The notes beneath the pieces were generated by a model that worked only from the letters and a program-made list of their open reading frames with translations, searched no databases and was not told the DNA's origin. A stretch of DNA of 64,000 nucleotides from Cucumis sativus (taxonomy: Eukaryota; Streptophyta; Magnoliopsida; Cucurbitales; Cucurbitaceae): the NCBI RefSeq assembly GCF_000004075.3, contig NW_022279512.1, positions 1 to 64,000 of the forward strand. Direction: 5' to 3'. Positions 30,451 to 41,555 of the stretch are shown here, one piece after another (position 1 is the first letter of the stretch; each line of letters begins with the position of its first letter). The position numbers and the translations under genes were made by a program.

Positions 30451-30689
30451 AAAAAAAATTTAGAGGCCTAGAACCACAAATGAAAGTCACGAATGAACCA
30501 TCATCATTCTTCTTAAATCGCCACTAATCTTAAAAGTGCAAGCATTGTATATATGTTTAATTTTTAAAATAAAAAGAAAACAGTTCTAAAAAAGAAAATG
30601 GTTATCAATTCCTATCTGATGAGTTGTGGTAAAAATTATATCAATAAAATGAACAAGAAAAAAAGAAGTGTAAGGAAGGAAAAGTTGAA

Positions 30690-33600
30690 TATCGTAGAAC
30701 CCAACGAATTTTGACCTAATCGGCTTAACTCTCCTACATTCTACAGGCTATTGTTGCTTCGGCCGTGAGTGAATATTTTCCTACGCAAGTTCTGATATCG
30801 AAGGAACCCAACGCATTCTGACCTAATTGGCTTAACTCTTCTACTTTCAACTAGCTATTGTTGCTTCGGCCAAGAGTGAAGAGTTACCTATACAACTATC
30901 GATCCCGAAGGAACCCGACGCATTCTGACCTAACCACTTTAACTCTCCTACTTTCTACAGAAATTGATGCTTTGGCCAAGAGTAAAAAGTTCCCTATGTG
31001 AATTCTGATACGTAAAGAACTTGATACATTCCAACCTAACCAGCTTAACTCTCCTACTTTCTACCGGTTATTGTTGCTTCAGCCAAGAGTAAAGAAGAGT
31101 TCTCTACGCAAGCTTTGATTCTGAAGGAACCTGACGTATTCTGACCTAACTAGCTTAACTATCCAACTTTCTACAGGCTATTGTTGCTTCAACCAAGAGT
31201 GAAGAGTTCCTTATGCAATTTAGGAACCCGATGCATTCTGACCTAACCGGCTTGACTTTCCTACTTTCTACGGCCTATTGTGGCTTCGGCGAAGTGAAAA
31301 GTTCTTTACGCAAGTTCTGAACTCAAAGGAACCCGATGGATTTTGACCTAACCCGCTTAACTCTCCTACTTTCTACCGGCTATAGTTACTACAACCAAAA
31401 GTGAAAAGTTCCCTACGCAAGTTTTGATCCCGTAGGAACCCGATGCATTGCGACCTAATCGACTTATCTCTCTAACTTTCTATGGGCTGTTATTGCTTCA
31501 TCCAAGAGTGAAGAGTACCTAATGCACGTTCATGTCTCGAAGGAACCCGATGCACTCTGACCTAATCGATTTAACTCTCCTACTTTCTATGCGGTTATTA
31601 TGGCTTCGACAAAGATTGAAGAGTTCTCCACACAAGTTCTGATCTCGAAGGAACCCAACACATTCTGAACTAACCAGCTTAACTCTCCTACATGCTACGG
31701 GTTATTATGGCTTCGACCAAAGAGTGAAAAGTTCTCTACGCTAGTTTTGATCACGAAGGAACCCGATGCATTTTTGCCTAACCGACTTAACTCTCGTACT
31801 TTCTATGGGGTATTGTGGCTTTAGCCGAGAGTGAAGAGTTCCCGATAAAAGTTCTGATTCGGAAGGAACCTGACACACTTTTGAGCTTTTCGGCTTAACT
31901 CTCCTACATTTTACGGGCTACTGTAGGTTCAGCCGAGAGTGAAGAGTTCACGAACAAGTTCTGATTCTAAAAGAACCCGATTCATTTTAATCAAACCAGC
32001 TTAACTCTTTTTACTTTCTACGGGCTACTGTGGCTTCCGCGCCGAGAGTGAAGAGTTCCTCACACAAGTTCTAATCCCAAAGCAACTCGACGCATTCTAA
32101 CCTAATCGGCGGTTAACTCTCCTACTTTCTACATGTTATTGTTGCTTCAACCATAAGTGAAGATTTCATTATGAAAGTTTTGATCCGGACGGAACCCTAC
32201 GCACTCTGAGCTATCCGACTTAATTCTCCTACATTTCTACAGGCTATTGTTGCTTGGTCGAGAGTGAAGAGTTCACCAACAAGTTCTGATCACGAAGGAA
32301 CCAGACGCATTCTAACCTGATCGGCTTAACTCTCTTACTTTTTATGGGCTATTGTGGCTTCGGCCGTGAGTGAAGAGTTCCGGACACAAGTTCTGATCTC
32401 AAAGGAACTCTATACATTCTGACCTAATATGCTTAACTCTTCTACTTTTTATGGGCTATTGTTGCTTCGACCATGAGTGAAGATTTTCCTACGCAAGTTC
32501 TAATATCGAAAGAACCGAATGCATTTTGACCGAACTAGCTTAACTCTTCTACTTCCAACGACCTATATGTTGCCTCGACCAAGAGTTAAGAGTTCTATAT
32601 GCAAGTTCTTATTCTGAAGGAACCCGATGCATTCTGACCCAACCGTCTTAACTCCCCTACTTTCTACGGGCTATTGTGGCTTCGACAAAGAGTGAAGAGT
32701 TCTCTAAGCAAGTTCTGATCCTAAAGGAACCCGACGCATTCTGACCTAACCGATTTAACTCTCCTACTTTCTACGGGCTATTGTGGGTTTAGTCGAGAGT
32801 GAAGAGTTGTTGATGAAAGTACTGATCTCGAGGGAACTAGATGCATTTTAACCTATTCGGCTTAACTCTCCTACTTTCTATGGTCTATTGTGGCTTCAAC
32901 CGAGGGTGAAAAGTTCCCAACACAAGTTCTGATCTGGAAGGAACCCGACGCATTTTAAACCTATTTTGCTTAGCTCTCATACTTTCTATGGGCTATTGTG
33001 GCTTCAGCTAAGAGGGAAAAGTTCCTGACACAAGTTATGATACCAAAGGAACTCGATGCATTCTAACCTAACCAGCTTAACTCTATTACTTTCTACGAGC
33101 TATTATTGCTTTGACCATGAGTGAAGATTTTCCTATGCAAGTTCTGATATCGAAAGAACCAAATGCATTCTGACCCAACTGGGCTTAACTTTTCTACTTC
33201 CAACGGGCTATTGTTGCTTCGGCCAATAGTAAAGAGTTCCCTACGAAAATTCTGATTTCAAAGGAACTCGATGCATTCTGACCTAACCGTCTTAATTCTC
33301 TTACTTTCTACAGGCTATTTTTGCTTCCACCAAGAGTTAAGGGTTCCCTACGAAAGTATTGGTCTCGATGGAACCCAATGAATTATGATTTAACCACTTT
33401 AACTCTCATACTTTCTATAGTATTGCTTCGGCCAAGAGGGAAGAGTTCCCTATGCAAATTCTGATATTGAAGGAACCTGACACATTTTGACCTAACCAGC
33501 TTAACTCTCCTACTTTCTACAAGTTATTGTTGCTTCGGCCAAGAAAGCATTCCCTACGCAAATTTTGATTCTGAAGGAACCCGACGCATTCCGACCTAAC

Positions 33601-35440
33601 CGGCTTAACTCTCAACCTTTTTATGGGCTATTGTTGCTTCGACCAAGAGTTAAGAGTTCCTTATGCAAGTTCTAATATCGAAGGAACCAAATGCATTTTG
33701 ACCTAACTGGCTTAACTCTCCTACTTTCTACAGGCTATTGTGGCTTTAGCCGAGAGTGAAGAGTTCCATGAAATTTCTGGTCAGGAAGGAACCCGATGCA
33801 TTTTAACATATTCGGCTTAACTCTCCTACTTACTATGGGCTATTGTGGCTTCAACTGAGAGTGAAGAGTTCCCGACACAAGTTCTGATCCTAAAGGAACT
33901 TGATGCAGTCTGACCTATCCGAGTTAATTCTCCTACCTCCTACGGGCTATTGTTGCTTCGACCATAAGTGAAGATTTCCCTACGCAAGTTCTTATATCGA
34001 AAGATCTAAACGCATTCTCACCTAACTGGCTTAACTCTTTTACTTCCAACGGGTTATTGAAGCTTCAGCCAAGAGTGAAGAGTTCCCTACGAAAATTTTG
34101 ATCCTGAAGGAAATCGACGCATTTCTGACCTAATTGGCTTAACTATCCGACTTTGTACAGGCTCTTTTTGCTTCAGCCAAGAGTTAAGGGTTCCTTACGC
34201 AAGTATGGATCCCGAAGGAACCCGACACATTCTGATCTAACCGCTTTAACTCTCCTACTTTCTATATGAAATTATTTCTTTGGCCAGGAGGGAAGAGTTC
34301 CCTACGAAAATTTTGATACGAAGTGAACCCGACGCATTCCGACCTAACCAGCTTAACTCTCCTACTTTCTACGGGCTATTGTTGCTTCAGCCAAAAGTGA
34401 AGAGTTCCCTAAGCAAATTTTGATTCCGAAGAAACCGATGCATACCGACCTAACCGGCTTAACTCCCCGACTTTCTATGCGTTATTGTTGCTTTGACTAA
34501 GAGTTAAGAGTTTCCTACGCAAGTTCTGATTCTCGAGGAACCCGATGCATTCTAACATAAATGGCTTAACTCCCGTACTTTCTACGGGCTATTGTGGCTT
34601 CGGCCGAGAGTGAAGAGTTGTCGAAGAAGTTATGATCCCAAAGAACCCGATGCATTTTAACCTAACCGGCTTAATTCTCCTACTTTCTACGAGCTATTGT
34701 GGCTTCAATCGAGAGTCAAGAGTTCCCGACACAAGTTCTGATCCCAAAGATTTCCTTGTGCAAGTTCGGATATCTAAAGAACCAAACATGCATTCTGACC
34801 TAACTGGCTTAACTCTTCTACTTTCAACCGGCCATTGTTGCTTCGACCAAGAGTGAAGAGTTCCCTACGAAAATTTTGAACCCGAAGGAACTCGACACAT
34901 TCTAAACTAATTGGCTTAACTCTTCGACTTTCTACGGGCTATTTTTGCTTCCACCAAGAGTTAAGAGTTCCCTACGCAAGTATTGATCCCGAAGGAACCC
35001 ATCGCATTATGATTTAATCGCTTCAACTCACCTTCTTTCTACAGGAAATTGTTGCTTTCACCAAGAGTGAAGAGTTCCCTACGCAAATACTAATACAGAA
35101 GGAACCCGACGCATTTCGACCTGACCAACTTATCTTTCCTACTTTCTACAAGTTATTGTGGCTTCGGTCGAGAGTGAAGAGTTTCCTACAAAAGTTTGAT
35201 CCTGAAAGAACCCAATGCATTATGACTTAATAGGCTTACCTCTCCTACTTTCTACCAGCTATTGTAGCTTCGACCGTGAGTGAAGAGTTCTGATGCAAGT
35301 TTTGATCCCAAACGAACCCGACGCATTCTAACCTAACAAGCTTAACTCTCCTACTTTCTACGGGCTATTGTAGCTTCAGGCAAGAGTGAAAAGTTCTCTA
35401 CACAAGTTCTCTACTTTCTATGGGCTTTTTATTATAAGTG
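30690..35440 (+). repeat. Satellite with a unit of about 105 bp, about 44-45 copies
   Basis: The unit carries GAAGGAACCCGACGCATTCT, GACCTAACCGGCTTAACTCT, CCTACTTTCTACGGGCTATT, TGTGGCTTCGGCCGAGAGTG and AAGAGTTCCCTACGCAAGTT. The landmark CTTAACTCT steps through the region every 103-108 bp from 30724 to 35341. Individual units differ considerably, which suggests an old array. Short open frames inside it (for example 34632-34856) are chance. A smaller block of the same satellite is at 49893-50540. Confidence 0.92.
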
Positions 35441-36177
35441 TAAAGAAATAGGTGTATGAATTGGATTGATGAACACTTTTTTTGAATTTTTTTTAAGCTT
35501 AAAAGGATATTTATGGAACTTTCAATAATTCATCAATATTTTTTAAACAGAACTTTTCAATAGTTGATGATTATTTTTTAAACAAAACTTTAGCGACTTT
35601 CATCTAAAACCAAAGACAATGGTATTTTTGAACCGTTTTCGAAAGTTTAAGGGCATCTTTCAACTTTTAAAAGGAGACATTTTTGACACAAACCACTAGG
35701 GGTATTCTAACACTGACAACACTAACAACACTAACAACCCAGACTACCCATCCCAAATTTCGAGTATTATTACCAAATATGTTTTTTAACTTATGGATAT
35801 GTTGAATTTTGATATTATGAAATTTTAGTAATTGATATGTGTGGTAAAAAAATTTAAGTGTTTAAGTTAATCAAGAATACACTCCGTTTACAAGGAGTAC
35901 AAGGAGTCCAAGTAGATATTAGTTGTGTTTGAAAAATTATGAAAAAAAAGACCTATTTTAAAAAAAAGTACAATCAAGTGAAATGTTACATAAACTTCAC
36001 AACATAGTTAATAAGATAACACAATATTACAAGATTTTGTTTACACGTATACATATATATACCTCATTTTTCCATCCTCTCAAAATACATCATGGAAAGA
36101 ATAAAACAAACACAAAATCAATAACATGAGGCAAACCACAGTTTGAACCATGCACAATGCTCTCTCTTTCTAGACTT
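35441..36177. repeat. AT-rich flank of the 105-bp satellite, duplicated at 50541-51152
   Basis: From TTTTTATTATAAGTGTAAAG onward this sequence is repeated with few differences at 50541-51152, ending near TTTTGTTTACAC. It contains no gene. The duplication extends back into the satellite (from about 34771 and 49893). The last 120 bp (36053-36177) are specific to this copy and lead to the stop of the acidic-protein fragment. Confidence 0.85.
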
Positions 36178-37330
36178 TTAATGCACGGTCATTCTGTTTT
36201 CCGGCACTGGTTGTAAAGCAGTTCTCACTTTCACGCCACCTCCAACAACTTTTGTGTTGATGTTATTATTTTCCATCTTCTTATGGTTAAGTTGGAGTTT
36301 TTCCTTGAACAACTTCCTCAGCTGCCTTAGGCTAGTATTATCATTCTTCACCACTAACTGAATGAACTTTGCTTTGTTCTGTTCTTTTTCAGCTTCTTCT
36401 TCCTCAGCATCTGGGTTGTCCATTAGCAAACTAATGGTTTGTTCTTCAACGGGAGATTTGGCTTCTATTGTTGGCCTAGGGAATTGGTTTGCCAATGATT
36501 GAACTGCATTGTTGTTGGAGGATGTGATAGTGATTTCCACCAAAGCTTCCTCACATTGAACAATGGCATTTGGGATTTCTGGTTGTGAGTCGATAGCTTC
36601 GACACTTATGTCTTTAGGAAGAGTTTCTTCTTCCATTTTCCATTGGATCTTGACATCAACCAAATCATCAGAAACATTCTTGGGGAACTCCTCCGTGGAC
36701 TTATTGATAATTGTATCATCTTCTTCAGCTTGAACGGAACTTTTCTCCATTTTTGTTTCCTTCTTGTCTCCTTCAATGTCAGCATCTGATGCTACATTTC
36801 CGGTTGTGGGATCTGATCATTTTCATCTTGATCGTCTTTCACTTCCAAAGATTCTTCATCACTGCTCAAGGCATCATCTCCATCAACTTCAGTTTCTTCT
36901 TCCACATTTTCGTGGGGAAGAGACAGTTCTTCAGCAGAGTTATTCACGTGTGTTTTCTTCTTCAACATCTTCTTCAATTTTATGTTTCAATTCACAGGTA
37001 GACTCATTTTGTTGAGATTCAAATTCCATACCAAATTCTTCTGCAATGCTCGATTTGTGAACTTCAGTAACATCCAAGTCTTCAGTAGGCAGAGAAGATT
37101 TGTCAGATTCATTGATTTTCTCAGCAGAAATCTCCACAGAATCATCATCTTTCGAAACTTCATTTACTTTTTCATCTTCAGAGAAGCATTGCACATCCGA
37201 GTTAGCATGAGGTGCCTCTGTTTTAGAATCATCAACGCTCTTTGCACTAGTTACATTTTCATCAAAAGATTTTAACAGATCATCAAGAACCATTTCTGGT
37301 TCCTTCTCTGAGAGTGCAGTAAGTGTATTG
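36178..37330 (-). pseudogene. Acidic plant protein of unknown function, C-terminal part with two frameshifts
   Basis: Read on the minus strand from about 37330: ALSEKEPEMVLDDLLKSFDE, SSLPTEDLDVTEVHKSSIAE and EDVEEENTRE. A frame change near 36945 leads to NSAEELSLPHENVEEETEVD and NDQIPQPEM. A second near 36795 leads to VASDADIEGDKKETKMEKSS and so to SLRQLRKLFKEKLQLNHKKM and the final TALQPVPENRM. It is very rich in Glu, Asp and Ser, with a short basic conserved-looking end, and probably intrinsically disordered. I recognise the C-terminal style (LRxLRK...ALQP(L/V)PENRM) from plant proteins but cannot name the family. The start is lost at 37316, where duplicated FLO7-like intron begins. Confidence 0.55.
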
Positions 37331-37620
37331 TTAGCAATGTAGTAGGCATAAGGTAGGAACAGGATGCATTTTGTGTTTTATCCATCGAAGTTTTTGGTTT
37401 ATGCAACAAAACCTTAGCTTGAATTACAACTTCATATCATTTTTCCTACTGCATTCAGGACATAATCAGAAGATACACTGAATGTTCTTGCATTGGGAAG
37501 AAGCATGCTGCTTTGGCTGGTTCTTTGGGTTCCTTCACATGGGAAAAGCCTTCACATTCAGAGTTTGAGCAATTAGCAAGGCTATTATTCTCCCATGACT
37601 CTGAAACTTATGTTATTTAG
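37316..37620 (+). pseudogene. FLO7: FLO7-like intron and late exon, second copy
   Basis: Near-duplicate of 19534-19841, beginning TGCAGTAAGTGTATTGTTAG. The exon (37459-37620) reads DIIRRYTECSCIGKKHAALA then GSLGSFTWEKPSHSEFEQLA, with Lys where the other copy has Ile, followed by the same non-homologous tail and stop. The duplication carries on to about 37770. Confidence 0.7.
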
Positions 37621-37899
37621 TTCACCATATTATCGTCGATAATGAACCAAATTTCATTTCTGAATTGCGATTTGACCAAGAATTTGAAAACAAAAATGCA
37701 TATTGTTTTCTTTTTTATTCTTTTCTATTGCGTATCATTTTCTATTGGTCATTTGTTGTGCAATGTCTTCTTCTTAAGTCATTGGTTACTTTGTAAAGAG
37801 AAAAACAAAGTGATTTATTTCATCGTTCTACTCTTTCTACAACATTTCCGTACAAAAACAAGAACACTGCTAACAGGTAGATCAAACTTCGCTAAAATT

Positions 37900-38258
37900 C
37901 GTTTCCCTTCTTGGAAGATATTCGTCCATGCCTAAACCTGCAGCTGGAAACTGATTGTTCTCGATCATGTCCAGTGCTGAACCCCCAAATGGATTGGAAG
38001 GATCAAGGGTGAAGGTTTATTTTCTTCTTATCGTTGGTTAGAGTTTTTCTTTCGTTTTGTTCTGCTTTGAGTCAATTCCATTGTTTTTTAAGAATTTAAA
38101 GTTATGGGCGTGATGATCCTTTGTTAGGAACGTTTTGGCAAGACTGGAGACTGCTTATCTGAGTCGGAATCCCACTGCAAAATCATTTTGGAGCTTATTC
38201 GATCAGTTCATGTTGATACAAATTTCTCTTGATCGTAATGCATTTGGAACTTTTGGAG
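37900..38258 (+). pseudogene. FLO7: FLO7-like exon 1 (5'-truncated) and exon 2 (unit 5)
   Basis: The end of exon 1 (37900-38012) keeps PKPAAGN-type and SSAEPPNGLEGSRVK codons, then a donor. Exon 2 (38108-38258) reads TAYLSRNPTAKSF with a lost base after AKS, and LFDQFMLIQ in the shifted frame. Lacks the ATG and transit peptide. Confidence 0.6.
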
Positions 38259-38585
38259 TATTTTTCTTCCTTCCATTTATTTTCAACTTTCAATTTCATT
38301 TTCAATTTCTGCGTATTTTTTATTCTTTCTTATGTATATTGTTTTCTAATGGTCATTTGTGGTGCAAATTCTTTCCTTTTAAGTCAATGGTTATTTTGTA
38401 AATAGAAAAACAAAGTGAACCATGTCATCGTTCTACTCTTTCTACAACATTTCCATAAAGAAGCAAGAAAACAATAGTCTTTTGTGATTTAACATTCTGC
38501 CATTCGTGACGATACCCTTAAATCTCCTCACAATCTCTTTGTTCTTCCAACAATCATTAAGAAAAATCCCTAGAAATCGAACTCC

Positions 38586-39032
38586 ATGTCTTCCCTTTTC
38601 TCCCAACCGGCCATAATTTTTCTCACTCTCCAAACAAAATCGTTTCAACCTTATTTTACTTCACTACCCATTTCCAAAATTTTCATTTCCCTCGGAAATT
38701 CTTTGTCGATGTTGAAACCTGCAGCTGGGAATCGATTGTTCTCGATCTTGTCGAGTGCCGGTTCTAATGGATTGCAAGGATCAAGGGTTAAGGTTTATTT
38801 TTTAGTTGTCGTTGTTTAGAGTTGTTGTTCTGTTTTTTTCTGCTCTAATTTCATTGCATTGTTTTTGAAGAATTTAAAAGATATGGGTTGTGATGATCGT
38901 TGATAGGGAGCTGAATCCTTTGTTAGGAATGTTTTGGTGAGCATGGAGGCAGTTTATCTGAGTGGGAATCCCACTGCCCATCTTTTTTGGGGCTTGTTCG
39001 TTCGGTTCATAATGATACAAAGAACTTTTTGG
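38586..39032 (+). pseudogene. FLO7: FLO7-like exon 1 (open) and exon 2 (unit 6)
   Basis: This is the one unit whose exon 1 is fully open: 69 codons from ATG 38586 to the donor at 38793, reading MSSLFSQPAIIFLTLQTKSF, QPYFTSLPISKIFISLG, SMLKPAAGNRLFSIL and GLQGSRVK. It is Ser-rich and acid-poor, as a plastid transit peptide should be. Exon 2 (38907-39032) reads GAESFVRNVLVSMEAVYLSG then NPTAHLF and loses frame before the DDTN region. The copy is therefore still dead as a gene. Confidence 0.7.
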
Positions 39033-39604
39033 GTATTTTTCTTCCTTCCATTTTTTTTCTACTTCCAATTTCATTTCCAATTTCTTGATTGAGCATTCAA
39101 TTTCAGGAAATGCACTGTATACTGTCAAAAGCAAATTTCAGTTGGCAAGTGGTTTGGAATATCAGAAAAAAGTAATGGTATAGTTTATAAGGTAATTTTG
39201 AGGTGATTTAAGAAAAATTGGTTGTTCGGCAATCAATTTTTCTACATTACCTCGACTCTACCTTAATAGAGGACATGTGTGTCTTCTAGTTTCACATTAG
39301 TTGGGTCTTTCTTTTCTATTGCATATTATTTTATGTTGGTGATTCGTTGTGCAATGTGTTTGTTTTAAGTCATTGGTTACTTTATAAAGAGAAATACAAA
39401 GTGAATTATTTCATCGTGTACTCTTTCTACAACATTTCCGTAAGTAAGCAAAAAACTGCAAACAGGGAGGTGAAACTTTCTTTAAAATTCAATTGGCCAT
39501 TTCTTCATTTTTGATTTAATATTTGTGTCATGACCCTTAAATCTCCTCACAATCTCTTTGTTCTTCCAACAATCATTAAGAAAAATCCCTCGAATCTGAA
39601 CCCC

Positions 39605-40025
39605 ATGTCTTTTCTTTTCTCCTCACCAGCTAGAATTTTGCCCACTCTCCAAACAAAATCTTTTCAACCTTATTTTTCTTTACTACCCATTTCCAAAAAT
39701 TTGATTTCCCTCCTCGAAAAATCTTCGTCCATGCAGAAACCTGCGGCTGGGAGCTGATTGTTCTCGATCAAGTCCAGTGCTGAACCCCCAAATGGATTGC
39801 AAGGATCAAAGGTTAAGGTTTATTTTTTTGTTATCGTTGGTTAGAGTTTTTGTCTTTTTTTTTCTGCTTTGAGTTAATTTCATTGTTTTTGAAGAATTTA
39901 AAGTTGTGGGTTGTGCTGATTCTTTCTTAGGAACGTTTTGGAAAACCTGGAAACTGCAAATCTGAGACGAAATTCTACTCAAAATCCGTTTTGGAGCTTG
40001 TTCTATCTGTTCATGGTGAATCAAG
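39605..40025 (+). pseudogene. FLO7: FLO7-like gene fragment, exons 1 and 2 (unit 7)
   Basis: Exon 1 (39605-39816) reads MSFLFSSPARILPTLQTKSF, QPYFSLLPISKNLISLLEKS and SSMQKPAAGS, then a stop; SSAEPPNGLQGSKVK is kept in another frame up to the donor. Exon 2 (39915-40025) is strongly diverged (ETANLRRNSTQNPFWSLF in shifted frame) and shares that divergence with the next unit, so the two are recent relatives. Confidence 0.65.
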
Positions 40026-40359
40026 TCCGTTTTGTTCTGCTTGCACTTTCATTTTGAATTTTTGCATATTTTTTATTCTTTTCGATGTATATTGTTTTCT
40101 AATGGGCATTTAGTGTGCAATGTCTTTCTTTTAAGTCATTGGTTACTTTGTAAAGAGAAAAAAAAGTGAATTATGTCCTTGTTCTACTCTTTCTACAACA
40201 TTTACATAAAAAAGCAAAAAAACTGCTAAAACAGGCAAATCAAACTTCCTTAAGCATTCAATTGGCCATTTAGTCTTTTGGGATTTAACATTCTTCCATT
40301 CTTTTTGTTACCCTTAAATCTCTTTGTTCTTCCAACAATCATTAAGAAAAATCATTGTA

Positions 40360-40500
40360 AACCGAACCCCATGTGTTTCATTTTTCTCCTCATCGGCCAG
40401 GATTTTGTTTGGGGAGTTGACAAAATTCTGGCCGATGAGGAGAAAAATGAAACACATGGGGTTCGGTTTACAATTTTGTCAACTCCCCAAACAAAATTCT
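40360..40500. repeat. Foldback inside FLO7-like unit 8 (order P, Q reversed, P reversed, Q)
   Basis: P runs from ACCGAACCCCATGTGTTTCA through CTCCTCATCGGCCAG. It is followed by GGGGAGTTGACAAAATT (Q reversed), then CTGGCCGATGAGGAG through GAAACACATGGGGTTCGGT (P reversed), then TTGTCAACTCCCCAAAC (Q). The P arms are about 50 bp and nearly perfect. Other units have simply P then Q. Confidence 0.85.
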
Positions 40501-40880
40501 TTCAACCTTATTTTTCTTCACTACCAATTTCCAAAATCATCATTTCCCTCGGAGAATCTTTGTCGATGCCGAAACTTGCGGCTGGGAACCAATAGTTCTC
40601 AATCATGTCCAATGTTGAACCTCCCATTGGACGACAATGATTAAGGGTTAAGGTGGATTTTTTTGTTATCGTTGGTTAGAATTCTTGTTGTGTTTTTTTC
40701 TGCCTTGATTTAATTCCATTGTTTTTGAAGAATTTAAAGTTATAGGTTGGTGATGCATGTTGATGGGAAGCTGAATCCTTTGTTCGGAAAGTTTTGGTCA
40801 ACATGGAAACTGCAAATCTGAGACAGAATTCTACGCAAAATCCGTTTTGGAGCTTGTTCTATCTGTTCATGGTGAATCAA
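40371..40880 (+). pseudogene. FLO7: FLO7-like gene fragment with inverted insertion in exon 1 (unit 8)
   Basis: Exon 1 (40371-40652) is about 70 bp longer than in other copies because a reversed copy of its own beginning has been inserted (see the foldback feature). After it the sequence resumes KQNSFNLIFLHYQFPK in a shifted frame, and the exon tail reaches the donor at 40653. Exon 2 (40767-40880) is nearly the same as that of unit 7. Confidence 0.65.
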
Positions 40881-41237
40881 GTCCGTTTTGTTCTGCTTGC
40901 ACTTTCATTTTGAATTTTTGCATATTTTTTGTTCTTTTCGATGTATATTGTTTTCTAATGGGCATTTAGTGTGCAATGTCTTTCTTTTAAGTCATTGGTT
41001 ACTTTGTAAAGAGGAAAAAAAGTGAACTATGTCCTCGTTCTACTCTTTCTACAACAGTTCCATAAAGAAGCAAGAAAACTGCTAAAACAGGCGGATCAAA
41101 CTTCCCTAAACATTCAATTGACCATTTAGTCTTTTGGGATTTAACATTTTTCCATTCTTTTTGTTTCCCTTAAATCTCTTCATAATCTTTTTGTTCTTCC
41201 AACAATCATTAAGAAAAATCCCCGTAAGTCGAACCCC

Positions 41238-41447
41238 ATGTGTTCCCTTTTCTCCTCACCGGCCAGAACTTTGCCCACTCTACAAACAAAATCATTTCAA
41301 CCTTATTTTTCTTCACTACCCACTTCCAAAATTTTCATTTCCCTATGAAAATATTTTCCGATGCCGAAACTTGCGGTTGGGAACCGATTATTCTCTATCA
41401 TGTCCAATGTTGAACCTCCCAATGGATGGCAAGGATCAAGAGTTAAG
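41238..41447 (+). pseudogene. FLO7: FLO7-like exon 1 (unit 9, last of the array)
   Basis: ATG 41238 is followed by a base loss as in unit 4, so the transit-peptide codons (FSPHRPELCPL in the shifted frame) do not continue from the ATG. The tail (NGWQGSRVK-type) reaches the donor at 41448. The next exon is absent: at about 41556 the sequence switches to the AT-rich duplicated region. Confidence 0.6.
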
Positions 41448-41555
41448 GTTGATTTTTTTGTGATTGTTGGTTAGAGTTCTTGTTCTGTTTTTCTGTCTTG
41501 ATTTAATTTTGTTGTTTTTGAAGAATTTAAAGTTATGGGTTGTGATGATCGTTCG

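Noticed and set aside
30690..35440. Regularly spaced repeats that might suggest a CRISPR array
   Set aside because: Units are directly adjacent with no unique spacers, the unit is about 105 bp and the DNA is plant nuclear; it is a satellite.
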